A model generated the notes under the pieces. That model was not told where the DNA came from. It worked only from the letters and a program-made list of their open reading frames with translations, and did not search any database. The translations under genes and the position numbers were made by a program. From Ecdyonurus torrentis (Eukaryota > Arthropoda > Insecta > Ephemeroptera > Heptageniidae), in the NCBI GenBank assembly GCA_949318235.1, contig OX439127.1:12887355-12951354 (forward strand): a stretch of 64,000 nucleotides of DNA, in the 5' to 3' direction. Positions 1 to 9,916 of this stretch are shown piece after piece. How positions within the stretch are numbered: position 1 is the first letter of the stretch; each line of letters opens with the position of its first letter.

Positions 1-331
1 CTTCTCAAAGCATATCAATAGTTTTTAAACCCCTGAACTTCCTCTTTAAAATACAAATTCCAGGAAATGCAGCACTTTGTAATACTGAATTTTTGGCAAT
101 ATGTGTGTAATCTATGTTTTAAATAAATAAATAATAGGTAATAATAATATATATAATTCAAATAAGATGTTATATTCCATCTACAAAAAATATTTATATG
201 TTTTTCTACTGATTACCATGTGAAGCTTGTATAGATTTTATAAATACATGAATTAAGATACCATGGCATTGACTTACACTTTTTTTAGGGGGGGGGGGGA
301 AGGGGTGAAAAAATATATTAATATACAGTAC

Positions 332-448
332 CTCAATTGCCTGGCGTTCTGCAACTTCTTTTTGAGCACTGTAATCAGCACGGCTAATTGGTTCTGAATA
401 ATTTATGCTTGTTAATATTTCAAGGGTACTTGAAGCACGAGCTTTGAC
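332..448 (-). CDS. KIAA2013: KIAA2013-like coding exon 5
   Basis: A 117-nt phase-0 exon with acceptor ATATTACAG (AG at 450-449) and donor GAG|GTACTG at 331. It encodes VKARASSTLEILTSINYSEP followed by ISRADYSAQKEVAERQAIE. It is the counterpart of the human segment that ends in a helical KELKALQ-type stretch. No further exon could be identified between 330 and 1, so the gene continues beyond the window. Confidence 0.8.
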
Positions 449-529
449 CTGTAATATCAAGGTAACAATTTATAAGATGTTCTGGCATGACCAAATCACA
501 AAATGTATATAAATTGTACTTCATACAAT

Positions 530-574
<45 letters not shown>

Positions 575-2670
575 AAAAAATTATTGTTATTTGGATAAAT
601 GAATTGAATGGGCTTCTCTAAATGGTCTTAAAGTAAATGCAAATAATCAAAGATAATGAAATTTAAATATGCAAGTGGTGACCGCCCTAAAACAAACCCT
701 CCGTCAGAAAATATTTATTGTAATGACACCAAACTGGAGTTTATAAGCTCATTTAAATATTTAGGTACTACCTTACAGCAATCAGGCAAGTCTTTTGCAG
801 CCCATGTTAAAGATAGAACCAAAAGTGACATCACAACGTCTTTTACTATTTCTAACGTACATTTGCTATCTATGAAAACGGCTATAAAACTGTTTCACCT
901 AAAAGTATCACCTGTAGCAGCTTACGGAATAGAGATTTTCTGGTCATATTTAACCATCACAGACTTTAACTTATTAGAGTCTGTAAAATCTTGTTTCCTT
1001 AAGAGAGCAAAGTGCCTCCCAAAATATACAAAATCCAGACTAGTTTCCGAACTTTCAGGACAGGAGTTATTTATATGTAATTCAGCTAAAATCAAATTTT
1101 AATTTGCCAGCAACTGAAAATTATACTAAGTTTGTCCAGATCAGAGAAAGTAAAACTGATGATATTAATCTATCATTTAATAATACACTAGCTTTTAAAA
1201 ATGATACATGGAAAAATTCAAATCAGAGAAATCGTAATTTTATCACCCGCTTCGCGGCACACGGATTTCATCACAAAATTTGTAACACTAAGGAATATCA
1301 TATCTGTACTAATAATTGTAACTGCTCCTTATGTGGGATGTCGTGTGATCAGTATCATCTCCTCGCATGTACTAAGAGACATTTAAGAATGAGCTATTAT
1401 GCCGAGGGCAACGATCAGCATGTATAATGCTGTTTTGATTTTGATATTATTATATGTAATGTTCATGAGTTATGAGTATGTCTTTTAATATATTGAATGT
1501 TTAGATGTATGTTGTACCTCTACATGCATTGTGTTTAATAAATAAAATAAAAAATATATGTTTATCTCTAACACTAATCATGAGAGTTCAAAACGATGCT
1601 AGAACTTCAATCAAAAATGAAATGTATACATGATTTTTTATTAACACTACCACCTGGAATTACTTTAGTTCACTGAGACTTTCTTAGTAATTTATCAAAA
1701 TCAATCAATTGATAAGTTAATTGGGTCAAGTAGTCAGGTAGTAGATAATCCATCATACTAAAGAAGCACACTTTGTTCATTTACTTTTTAACTGCACCCA
1801 AATATATATTTTCTCTGCCAACTCCCTTGTTTTCATGAGAAAGGTATTTTTGAAAGAGGTATAAATTAAACTAACTTTGTATTGAGGTTGATATCTACTA
1901 GCATCAGATTTAGGATAACAAGATGTTGCTTTAAAATATTGAGTATAATGCAATTTTATGTAATGATTAATTTGTAAGAAGTAGAGCATGGGAAAATAGT
2001 TGAATAGTGAAATCACCGTAAAATTCAAAGGCAAAATGCACCCTCACAACTGTAGTTGCTCAACACATTTCTTTCAGTGGTACAGTCTATTTTAAACTGT
2101 TTTTACAGTATGTGAGGTGATAAAAATTGCATGGATGGGGTAAGGGGTGCAATCAAAAGGTCATGATAGTATGAGCTTATACTGATAGGGCTGCCTAAGT
2201 AAAGGAAATAATTTCTAATCAACACCAAATAATAATAACACTCGGGCATCTGGCCTCAAGTTAAGCACTCAGTGCCAAGGCGCATATGTGCCCTGCCAAT
2301 GGAACTATTTGGCGCAGAAATGCATTTTTCCTCGATCAGGAGGACTCATGCCTTCCAACTTGTCACATGTACAGCACTGGTTAGGATATGAAACCCAGCC
2401 TGGCATTGCATGGCTTGTTCGAAGTCGGCTGCTGTCAGATGTGCACGTTGCCACAAAGAGAGTTGGGTAGCTTGAGTCTGATAGTGGTTTATCAGAGCCA
2501 GCAGTGTTGAAAGTGTGCTCTAGCCTTCACAAAGTGAAAGCCAATGAAACCAAGCCCATGATAATAATAAATAATGCATAGAGCATTAAGCATACAATAT
2601 TAACAGCTCATATTGCTCATTTAGAAAAGGAGTAATAATTTTTTAAAACTTTTTAGTGGCTTCATTGAAT

Positions 2671-2712
<42 letters not shown>

Positions 2713-4311
2713 GTTGTTGTTGTCCCTCTCTTGAGAGGTTAAAATAATAATTATAATTCTCACCTCCAGGGTTTTAGGAATAACTTGCATAACCACAGCT
2801 ACAGCAATCACTTGATCCAAAGTTGATTGAGGTACATCTACCATTCCAGACACAACTAAAAAGTCATAGCTTTTTTTAGAAGCTCGTTGAAGACTGAGAA
2901 AAGAAAGCTCAATTGTAATCACTTGTTACAATTTTTGTACAAGAACATTATAATGCCTACCTAATCTTGTGAGACACAGCAGTTGGCCAATGTGAAATCC
3001 CTCTTTGCTCTAGGTTTACTTGTACAGAATCATCATTAGGGTTTGTTATCTTTATATCCTGTACAAAAATAGCTGGCAAAGTTCGATGTGCATAATACTG
3101 GTGAGAAACATACAATCCTAATGTTGAACACTGCAATCGGTGTGCAATACCAGTAGGATAATGTATTACATTAGCTTCCTGCCAAGCACCTGTTTCAGAT
3201 GCAGCAACACTGATGAGAGGCTGACACATTATCGGGAGGGACAGTGTACGACCATGGCGGATATGAATAGAGCTACCATATGATGTCTCCAAACCAAATA
3301 CACCATTACCAACCCAAGGAATGTATGCCTTTTCACCTTCTTGAAGAGGAATGTGCTGAACATTGGCATTAAACTCTTCAACATCAAGTGTGAAAGCTGT
3401 CAGTCTATTCTTCAGACAAGTTTCTGCAAAATCTACAACCAAACAAAGCAATTATTTATATTTACTAATGGAGATAAATAAAGCAACAATAAGGAACAAT
3501 TTTCATGCTGACAAAAACAAGAATACAAAGAGTTAGGGGAACAAATCATCTAATAGTTAGATACTAGGCCCTTATTGGTTTCCTTTTTGCTTGCTTTATT
3601 TGTGTATAATTCAAATAATTAAAAAAGTACAGTCTTTTATAAAAGTTGTACTTTCCACTGATATTAATATCATACTCATACCTTCCTTTTTAGTGACTGT
3701 AAAGCCTCTCAAAAAATATGGCGAGAGGTATAAGATGAGCCCACATATAAGGATAATCAAGAAAAAAGTTCGCCGATATCTGAAATAGATAATATATTAT
3801 AATATACCTGTAAATATATACTGTACCTATAATATATAGATGAATTTGACAATTCACATTACACACACAATACTGTCAAAATTCAAAGACCAAAACTAGA
3901 TATATATAAATGAATGCTCGAACTGCCCCCCCCCCCCCCATTTGGAGGCCCCTAAGGCCTTAAAAGGGGCATAACCAGGGTGTTACGCTCCTTTTGTGGC
4001 CCCCCTAGAGAGGGTGTTACGCCCCTTTTGCGGACGAGACCCCTTGAATGCCAGTTCGACCCTGTATAAATGTTTACACCGCGTTTTGATTTTTATGAAA
4101 TGGTCAGATATAAACAGTTCATGACAATTTAACTTATGAAACCCAACAATAATCCATGAGTAATATTAACTATTTTTTAAGTTAAAAAAAAATGTTCTGT
4201 TCAAGTATATGGTGTTGAAGCACATTAAGGTTATATCAATTAACAAGTGAGACAACTCAATAGTACACAAATGTATCATATTATATCAGTTGTTCCAGAT
4301 AGAGACTTCGT

Positions 4312-4345
<34 letters not shown>

Positions 4346-5631
4346 TCTTGCTACCTTGAATTTTACCTGTTCTTTACATAGAGCTCAAAGTTGCAAGACA
4401 AAAAAACACCTTTACAAGGTTTCTATTTGGAACAACTGATATATGTACTTACTGTACTTAATTTGTTGTTGCATTTTAATAGAATGGAAATAATTACAAG
4501 AAATTTTGCAAACATGAATACATACATATGTACACTCCCCCCAAATAAATCTGACTGCAGCGTTCATGTCTCCAAATGCTTAATATATGAGGACACTTTA
4601 ACGCGACCGGTCAGATTTATTCGGGGGGAGTGTACATACATAATTATATATGAATGTATTGTGCTAGCTAAAAAGCCTTTATGCGAGTCTTGAGTCAATA
4701 TAAAAAATTATATGATCTGATGCATGTATTATTATGGTGATGTGGTTGAAGATTAGTAAAACATATATGTATATATATGCAAGTATGTATGTATGTGTGT
4801 GTGTATGTGTGTGTGTATGTATGTACCGACATGAATTGAATAACCTGCAATTTTAGTACATAATGCTTTTCAGTCTATAGTTGTGCAGGTTTTTCATTTC
4901 CTTGCGGTACATACATACTATGCAATATGCATAGTATGTCATAATATAACTCATATCATGTGTGTATGTATGGTATATGAACATATGTGTATGTATGTAT
5001 GTATGTACGTGTATATATGTACTGTATGCATATATACATAACATATTATGTATAGCTCTGGCCAAAAGTTAGAGAACGGGGCAGCGGCAGCCGCTGTGTT
5101 TTCTCATAAAGATAACAGTGTGATTGCGGGTTGCATATGCAAATCGTTCTCAAACTTTTGGCCAGAGCTGTACATATCTATGGTAATTGTACATATGTTA
5201 TAGTTATCGGCTTGCTTGCCGCAATTACGTATATCAGCAGGTGTTTGCTGCTTTTTTATAATACGTTCTTCTCATTTGAGTTTTGAAATTTTTACAGAAT
5301 CTCTTTTGAGCTAAAATTTCAAAGCCCTAAAATTAGTCGAAGTATTTAAAAAAATAAAATTGCCGATGGCATACATACATTATGTATGTACATATTACAT
5401 TGTACACACATACATACATGTACAGCTCTGGCCAAAAGTTTCCGAACGGGGCAACGGCGGCCGCTGCGTTTTCTCATAAAGATAACATAGTGTGGTTGCG
5501 GGTTGCCTATGCAAATCGTTCGGGAACTTTTGGCCAGAGCTGTACATTATGTATGATGATTAAAGTCATACTTACGTAAAGTAGCCATCAATATTCCTTT
5601 TTAAACGTCGCAACCATTCTGTTGGTTCCAT
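332..5631 (-). CDS. KIAA2013: KIAA2013-family single-pass membrane protein, 5' part (five coding exons, gene runs off the left edge)
   Basis: Seen: five minus-strand exons, 5631-5576, 3779-3682, 3432-2961, 2893-2764 and 448-332, join in one frame (873 nt, 291 codons). Every intron has GT..AG ends and codons split across junctions read correctly (AC|A, G|AT, AG|T, then two phase-0 joins). The product has a short basic N-terminus, one hydrophobic segment at about residues 22-42 and then a long lumenal-type region, as in a type II anchor. Known: the human protein KIAA2013 (about 630 residues, function unknown) has the same order. I match IPWVGNGVFGLE to its 'VPALVANGFLALD' region, the stretch around HRTLPAIFVQDIKITNPN to its 'HRGRPHVYLQRIQLNNPT' region, and the VIAVAVVMQVIP and SAQKEVAERQAIE parts follow in order. 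The C-terminal half, with the second hydrophobic segment, should lie left of position 1. The family call rests on remembered sequence, not a search. Confidence 0.85.
532..571. repeat. (CA)n microsatellite
   Basis: About 20 perfect CA units in intron 4 of the KIAA2013-like gene, just upstream of the LINE fragment. Confidence 0.97.
601..1557 (+). mobile_element. 5'-truncated non-LTR retrotransposon fragment: reverse transcriptase C-terminus plus Cys/His tail
   Basis: Seen: a plus-strand reading frame from about 601, already frameshifted near 650, gives an NGLKVNAN-type block and then FKYLGTTLQQSG. The HLLSMKTAIKLFHLKVSPV and YGIEIFW segments follow, up to a stop at 1100. A second frame (1104-1427) continues with the C-terminal region: GFHHKICNTKEYHIC and CSLCGMSCDQYH, a Cys/His knuckle. 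The 3' end has AATAAATAAAATAAA. Known: the YLG block followed by the 'TAI.LFH.KV.PV..YG' block is the end of the reverse transcriptase of CR1/jockey-like LINEs. It lies inside intron 4 of the KIAA2013-like gene in the opposite orientation and is dead through truncation and frameshifts. Confidence 0.85.
1594..1652. repeat. Fragment of the fold-back family also present at 47.6-47.9 kb
   Basis: The stretch starting GATGCTAGAACTTCAATCAA and continuing to TTTTTTATTAACAC matches the right arm at about 47812-47863 with a few differences. Only one arm is recognisable here. Confidence 0.5.
2236..2580 (+). mobile_element. Possible SINE or other short interspersed element
   Basis: A 340-bp block is clearly richer in G+C than its surroundings, has no introns or coding logic, and ends in a GATAATAATAAATAATG tail. 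The sequence GTGAAAGCCAATGAAACC near the end resembles GCGAAAGCCACCC near 29150, which also ends in a short-unit A-rich tail. The short ORF within it (60 codons) is not convincing. I see no clear pol III A/B boxes, so the class is a guess. Confidence 0.4.
2674..2709. repeat. (CT)n microsatellite
   Basis: Eighteen or so CT units in intron 4 of the KIAA2013-like gene, downstream of its exon-4 donor. Confidence 0.95.
2764..2893 (-). CDS. KIAA2013: KIAA2013-like coding exon 4
   Basis: A 130-nt exon between acceptor TTTTCTCAG (AG at 2895-2894) and donor GAG|GTGAGA at 2763. It encodes LQRASKKSYDFLVVSGMVDV and continues VPQSTLDQVIAVAVVMQVIPKTLE. This corresponds to the human stretch around 'HLVVVAAKKLVNRLQV' and ends on a codon boundary. 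A (CT)n tract begins about 55 bp downstream of its donor. Confidence 0.82.
2961..3432 (-). CDS. KIAA2013: KIAA2013-like coding exon 3 (main conserved lumenal region)
   Basis: A 472-nt exon with acceptor TTGGTTGTAG (AG at 3434-3433) and donor AG|GTAGGC at 2960. It encodes DFAETCLKNRL through HWPTAVSHKI. It contains the blocks used for recognition: the VGNGVFGLE motif (human counterpart ANGFLALD), a region rich in His and Cys, and the FVQDIKITNPN block (human LQRIQLNNPT). No internal stop in 157 codons in a very AT-rich neighbourhood supports a real exon. Confidence 0.88.
3682..3779 (-). CDS. KIAA2013: KIAA2013-like coding exon 2 (signal-anchor helix)
   Basis: A 98-nt exon between acceptor CTATTTCAG (AG at 3781-3780) and donor AAG|GTATGAG (GT at 3681-3680). 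It encodes TYRRTFFLIILICGLILYLS and then PYFLRGFTVTKKE, a basic cap followed by about 17 hydrophobic residues, the expected single membrane anchor. It accepts two bases from exon 1 and passes one (G) to exon 3, which completes an Asp codon. The plus-strand ORF over the same bases is a shadow. Confidence 0.8.
3873..4110. repeat. Partial copy of the 9.2/10.8-kb inverted-repeat family, split by a MITE
   Basis: Sequence before 3912 (AAAATTCAAAGACCAAAACTAG) and after 4065 (TAAATGTTTACACCGCGTTTTG) matches consecutive parts of the arms at 9198-9426 and 10701-10929. A 152-bp element separates the two halves. Confidence 0.7.
3913..4064. mobile_element. MITE with 8-bp target duplication (hAT-like)
   Basis: A G+C-rich 152-bp insertion lies between two copies of TATAAATG (3905-3912 and 4065-4072). 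Its ends share the inverted motif TCGAACTG, and a (C)14 run lies inside. The 8-bp duplication and short terminal repeats fit the hAT superfamily. It interrupts an older repeat, so the insertion is the younger event. Confidence 0.7.
4313..4344. repeat. Poly(T) tract
   Basis: About 32 consecutive T residues within intron 1 of the KIAA2013-like gene. Confidence 0.95.
4533..4632. mobile_element. 100-bp MITE, TA target sites, TIR beginning CACTCCCCCC
   Basis: The ends form inverted repeats of about 25 bp (CACTCCCCCCAAATAAATCT against its right-end complement CACTCCCCCCGAATAAATCT), each flanked by TA. A related, more decayed copy ends at 32540. The TA duplication suggests a Tc1/mariner-type origin. 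Confidence 0.75.
4790..5050. repeat. ATGT/GTAT-rich low-complexity DNA
   Basis: Imperfect arrays of TATG/GTGTG-type units. The ORFs here are translations of these repeats and are not genes. Confidence 0.7.
5053..5170. mobile_element. Tc1/mariner-type MITE, copy 1 of 3
   Basis: A 118-bp element begins near AGCTCTGGCCAAAAGTT and ends with its inverted copy, with TA on each side. The core carries a G+C-rich block (GCGGCAGCCGCTG), TCTCATAAAGATAA and ATGCAAAT. The same order recurs at 5423-5542 and 32927-33046. The 'CTCTGGCCAAAAGT' terminus is typical of Tc1/mariner relatives. Confidence 0.85.
5423..5542. mobile_element. Tc1/mariner-type MITE, copy 2 of 3
   Basis: A 120-bp element with TIRs CAGCTCTGGCCAAAAGTT and TA duplications at 5421-5422 and 5543-5544. 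It is nearly identical to the copy at 32.9 kb (GGCGGCCGCTGCG core) and lies 33 bp downstream of the exon-1 donor of the KIAA2013-like gene. Confidence 0.9.
5576..5631 (-). CDS. KIAA2013: KIAA2013-like coding exon 1 (start codon)
   Basis: ATG at 5631-5629 opens an 18-codon exon, MEPTEWLRRLKRNIDGYF, ending in AC before a consensus donor GTAAGT at 5575. The two left-over bases combine with the A of the next exon to make Thr. The start was chosen because this is the only short ORF upstream with a strong donor in the right phase. A basic cytosolic tail before a signal anchor fits the family. The 5'UTR and promoter lie above 5631 and are not defined. Confidence 0.75.
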
Positions 5632-5639
5632 ATTTATTT

Positions 5640-6520
5640 ATAATTTTTTTCTTCCTTTTTTTTTTTAATATTTTTCCTCAAAAAACATGATGTGATTGTA
5701 TGTGAAAGGTGGGCAGGGTGAAATGATTTAATGATTTATTTATGCATTGTGTACAGTACAACGTAGTCTTATTCAACTGTTGCTATCATACACCCATTAC
5801 CACAGTCAATTACCAACACATCTGCACGAGTATGTCAGATAATACCCTTCCTTTAAGCGTACTGAACAGGTACTGAATTTAACTTAAGACCTAAATAAAA
5901 ATACCAAGAAGCACGAGAAAATAATGTTCTGTTTGATTCTGTTGTTCTGTTCTCACTGGTTCACTGCTCTGCGCTCTGCTAGTTCCGAATATAGTAACTA
6001 TAAAGGTAGTACAGCCCACAGTCGATTCACCAAAAGCGTTTTTTTGCTTCACACCGTCCGATCTAAACCCATGTAAAAAGGGGTCACTTTAATAAAAAAT
6101 AGCGCAACTAATAGGACTTGTCAGGACATAAAAATCATATTAAAACATGCTTAAATAAGTCAGCTATTGTTTTCAAATATATGAATAGCCTCCTCAATTG
6201 ATTAATATTATTATTGTTAATTAATGATTTACTGAGACGTTGTAATCCGCCGCTGAGATTGGCTGTCGAAGTGACTTCGGGCATCTCCGCAAAAGTGGTT
6301 TTCTCTCTACGCCAATCACAGGCTTACAAAATGTGGTTACACCCTCGTCGTACATCGTCGTACTAGCTTCGTTGCGTCGTACATAAAGATAAGAAGAATG
6401 CGGTGACCATACTACGTATTTTAGTTCCGAACATCGAAATTTGCTTGTTTTTTGTTTTTTGTTTTTAATCTGTGTGTGTGTGTATTTTAGCGCTAGATTT
6501 TAAATAGGTCCTCAGCTGCA
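5640..6520. other. Upstream region of the KIAA2013-like gene, no gene seen
   Basis: About 880 bp above the start codon. Between about 6240 and 6420 there is a stretch richer in G+C and CpG, with two CCAAT-type elements (GATTGGCTG at 6258 and CCAATCACAG at 6312). This would suit a promoter but is not proof of one. There is no TATA box at a sensible distance and no coding potential. Confidence 0.4.
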
Positions 6521-6525
6521 CCATG

Positions 6526-6732
6526 CAATGTCTCTCACATGTCTTCCAACTCCAGGCACTTTTTGTAGTCCAGTGACACTAGCGACACCGCTCGCGACAC
6601 CTGAACTACAATGTTAAGCTTACGAAGCTTTTAGTTCCAGATGTCACTACTATTGGCGCAGCGTCGTTTCATATTAGACTACGTACTACGTGCTAGCATA
6701 GGGAGTTGGAAGACATATGTGAGAGACATTGT
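6526..6732. mobile_element. Fold-back MITE (CAATGTCTCTCACATGTCTT ends)
   Basis: The left end CAATGTCTCTCACATGTCTT is complementary to the right end at about 6703-6732, with an internal AT insertion. The interior is moderately G+C-rich. A related segment with GTCTTCTAACTCC and AACTCCCTATGCT occurs at about 33805-33915. Confidence 0.75.
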
Positions 6733-7211
6733 GCACATGTATAAGACCACAACGCAGCCAAATAAAGTGTACTCTATACAATTATAAAATTAACAGAGAG
6801 TTAATACAACTTATTGGAACCGATATAAGATAAGAGATTGCTCCTCTCACTATATGGAATAAATCGTTGCACTGACTGTGAGTGGTCGTTCCACTATATA
6901 ATTGATTTACTTGCGCTTCGATGTCATTTATTCGTTAACATGGTGTGGGGAAAAAATGTCCAGGGAATAATTTTAAGTAATTTTTTTTTCCAATTGCGAG
7001 GAGAAATTTCAGTAGGATTTGAATCAACAAATTTAATTATATACATACAGCACATATTATATTATGCACACTGTTTACACACCACACCAATTTTACCACA
7101 CAGTGGCTATATATATAAAGCTTTTAATGTATATTCTGGCAGTAAAATGAAACATTGTAAACCATTTAACATATACTTATAGCTAAGTAGCACCAGTGGA
7201 TCTAGAAATAA

Positions 7212-7382
7212 ATTGACTAATAAAGGAACAACTATTTTGAGGCCGACTATAAGCGATTTCGATCACATCCGCTTGATCCGTTTCTACTTTTACTACGCAT
7301 GCGCAAAACGTCGAAACGGATGCGGATGTGAGCAAAATCACTTATAGTCAGCCTTAAAACACTTGTTCCTTTACTAGTCAAT
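7212..7382. mobile_element. Fold-back MITE, ~75-bp arms
   Basis: The left arm (ATTGACTAATAAAGGAACAA, then GAGGCCGACTATAAG) pairs with the right arm ending GTTCCTTTACTAGTCAAT. The centre contains CTACGCATGCGC. The mismatches between arms show some age. Confidence 0.8.
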
Positions 7383-7385
7383 ACA

Positions 7386-8240
7386 AAAACACTTATATTA
7401 TTATAATTCATAAAACCATATCATGCTTACACTCTATCATTCTGTCTATCTTTTTTTTTTTTTTTTTTTTTTTTTTAATTACTGAATTTTGTGAAATGCT
7501 AAATCAGAACCCCAGCAACTATCAATATATCAAGGGTGGTGCTCTGCTATAAGTTAATTAATTGACCTTGAACCCCCGCCCCCCCCACAAACCAATTTTG
7601 GAATTTCCATTTCTAGTCATTTGCAGTGGGGAAAAAAACTTTTTCAAGATCAAGTGGACTTCAGACATTATAGCAGATAACCTTCAATGTATGTGCATTT
7701 CAATATATTAATTATAACCCACTCGACCTTAAGAAATGCATATTTCTTTGTTCAAAACCAACATAACTTATATATTATGTATTGTCCCACACAGCACACA
7801 ATGAGATATATAGTATACATATACCTTTCATCTGCATCAACATCCCTTTTTCAAATGGACATTACATATATTTTCCGTTGGTATACGTATATAAAATACA
7901 TATTATATGTATTATATCTCAGTCTGTGTTGTGTATGTGTATTTGGTGGAATAAATAATTAATTTTGAAGGTTATTATCATTTAAAACAATTTTGTGTGT
8001 CTTTGCATTTCACAAATCAGGAGTTATGTTATAGAGGAAACCAAGAATATATGTTGAGTTTGTTATGAGCAACCAGCAGGTTATTGAAAAGAATAATAGC
8101 TAATGATAATATAAAAAAAAGTGCTAACAGGAGTTTCCATTTTCTATTTTAATACTTCTTTCCATTATATGTGAATATATTTTCTAATAACGACAATTAT
8201 TACACTATTGTATAATTCGCTTCACTCAGTTATAAGGTCT
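7386..8240. other. Intergenic AT-rich DNA, no gene seen
   Basis: Contains a poly(T) run (7451-7476) and nothing with coding, RNA or repeat structure that I can support. The 91-codon ORF at 7687 has low-complexity composition and no homology I recognise. Confidence 0.5.
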
Positions 8241-8296
8241 TTGCATGCTGGTGTTCTCCATTATTTCTTATATCAACCATAATACAATGATATATA

Positions 8297-8452
8297 CAGG
8301 GGCGTATCCAGGATTCTGCGACGGGAGGGGTCCAGCCTATATTGAGCATAGGAAAAGAGGGGAAACCACTCCCTTTTCCTATGCTTTTTCAGACCTGACG
8401 TGGGGGGGGGGGGGGGGGTCCAGACCCCAACCCCCCCACTGGATACGCCCTT

Positions 8453-8453
<1 letters not shown>
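8297..8453. mobile_element. MITE with CAGGGGCGTATCCAG ends
   Basis: The left end CAGGGGCGTATCC is complementary to the right end GGATACGCCCTTGG. The inside has a second inverted pair (AGCATAGGAAAAG with CTTTTCCTATGCT) and a G(17) run. Elements with this type of end are widespread hAT-like MITEs in insects. A (TA)n tract follows directly. Confidence 0.7.

Positions 8454-8508
<55 letters not shown>
8453..8508. repeat. (TA)n microsatellite
   Basis: Perfect TA units directly right of the MITE; more than 25 units. Confidence 0.95.
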
Positions 8509-8516
<8 letters not shown>

Positions 8517-8603
8517 TATTATGTATAGGTATATATTTTTTTATAGTAATTGTGAGCCGTGTAAAATAATAATAATGTAAAAGTTTTCCTGCAAACCTCA
8601 CAA

Positions 8604-8714
8604 TAATGCTGTCGTAAACCCTGTTCTCTGCACCAAAAATGACGATCGCCTATGGTTATTCAAATGGAATGCGCATTTTTTGGTGCAAGAGAACAGGGTT
8701 TACAAACAGCATTA
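8604..8714. mobile_element. 111-bp fold-back MITE (TAATGCTGT..AACCCTGTTCTCT)
   Basis: The ends pair over about 38 bp with small gaps: the GTAAACCCTGTTCTCT and GCACCAAAAA blocks appear on both sides in inverted order. The small loop contains GATCGCC. Confidence 0.8.
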
Positions 8715-9157
8715 ATATAAATCATTGCTAATATTAACATTACACAATATATAAATATGTATATTTTGATCCTGTAAAATTTAATAAAATGTTTCTTTAA
8801 AAATAGGTCTGATTTTAATAAGATGTGTAATCACATGAAATTATTTCCAAGTGAATAATTAAAATTATTCAATCTATAAGTTTTTTTTTTTTTTTTTTAA
8901 TAATATAATAAATTATATGCAATATAATATTTTTATTCCTGTACAGTAGGACAAATGCAAAATTGTTACGAACATGATGTCATTATATAATTGGTTGATT
9001 AAAAGCTCATTTTCCCACTCCCCCAAATTTTCAAATATCTTATGTGTGTTATCTATTGCCTTTTTATCAATGAATTATTGCAAAGTCAATTTCTTACCTT
9101 AATTATATACTTTCTATTATAGGGTATATTATAATTACAAGAAAAGTAAAAATGTAA

Positions 9158-9159
<2 letters not shown>

Positions 9160-9191
<32 letters not shown>
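9160..9191. repeat. (TA)n microsatellite
   Basis: Sixteen TA units abut the left arm of the large inverted repeat; a longer (TA)n abuts the right arm at 10933. Confidence 0.95.
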
Positions 9192-9195
<4 letters not shown>

Positions 9196-9475
9196 TAGCA
9201 TCAAAACCCGAAATTGACCCAAACTAGGTATTTTTGCTCATTTCGGCTTTTGGTTTGTCGCTTTTTGCCAAAACCCGGAATGCCAGTTTATTTCGGCTTT
9301 TGGTCACGAAATTTTGATCCATACTAGTTTTGAACATTTTGCAAAAAGCAAAACCTGGTGTAAACATTTATATCTAGTTTTGGTCTTTGAATTTTGACCA
9401 GAACTAGTTGTGGTCAAAAGAGAAAAATCAAAAGCCGAAAAATGAACATTTCTGAACTCAATTATTTGAGATAAG

Positions 9476-9477
<2 letters not shown>

Positions 9478-9510
<33 letters not shown>
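9478..9510. repeat. (GA)n microsatellite
   Basis: About 16 GA units in the spacer of the large fold-back. Confidence 0.95.
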
Positions 9511-9514
<4 letters not shown>

Positions 9515-9780
9515 ACGACACGTTAAATAAAAAAAAGTAAAAATATTTATTTTAATTTACAATAAGAATAAGAGTGATATATTATGACTTATGACTAATT
9601 TCCCTTATATTGGTTCAAAGTTCAAGTCAACCTTACTTTATCCAGTGATAACGTTTTATTTTAAAATATTTCTTGTACGTATATTCAGTTGACTGTTTGT
9701 CTCTGTGCTGAAAACATGTTTTATAATTTCATATTATTCGTTAAAAACAGGATAAGAAAGTGTTTGAATTTAAAAAGTTC

Positions 9781-9862
9781 TCAACACACGTATATTGTTG
9801 GTGCGCAAAATATAAGTGAATATGGTTAGTGGTTTTATACATAGCTCTTAAATTACATTTAA
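9781..9862. repeat. 80-bp dispersed direct repeat, copy 1
   Basis: Starts CAACACACGTATATTGTTGG and runs to CTCTTAAATTACATTTAA. It is nearly identical to 11974-12051. Confidence 0.85.
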
Positions 9863-9916
9863 TCGTAAGTAGCCCCTGAAAACAATAATAATATACTATT
9901 ACTACTATTACTGAAT

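Noticed and set aside
2288..2470. 60-codon plus-strand ORF in a G+C-richer block
   Set aside because: Lies in a SINE-like element with an A-rich tail; no splice sites or recognisable domain.
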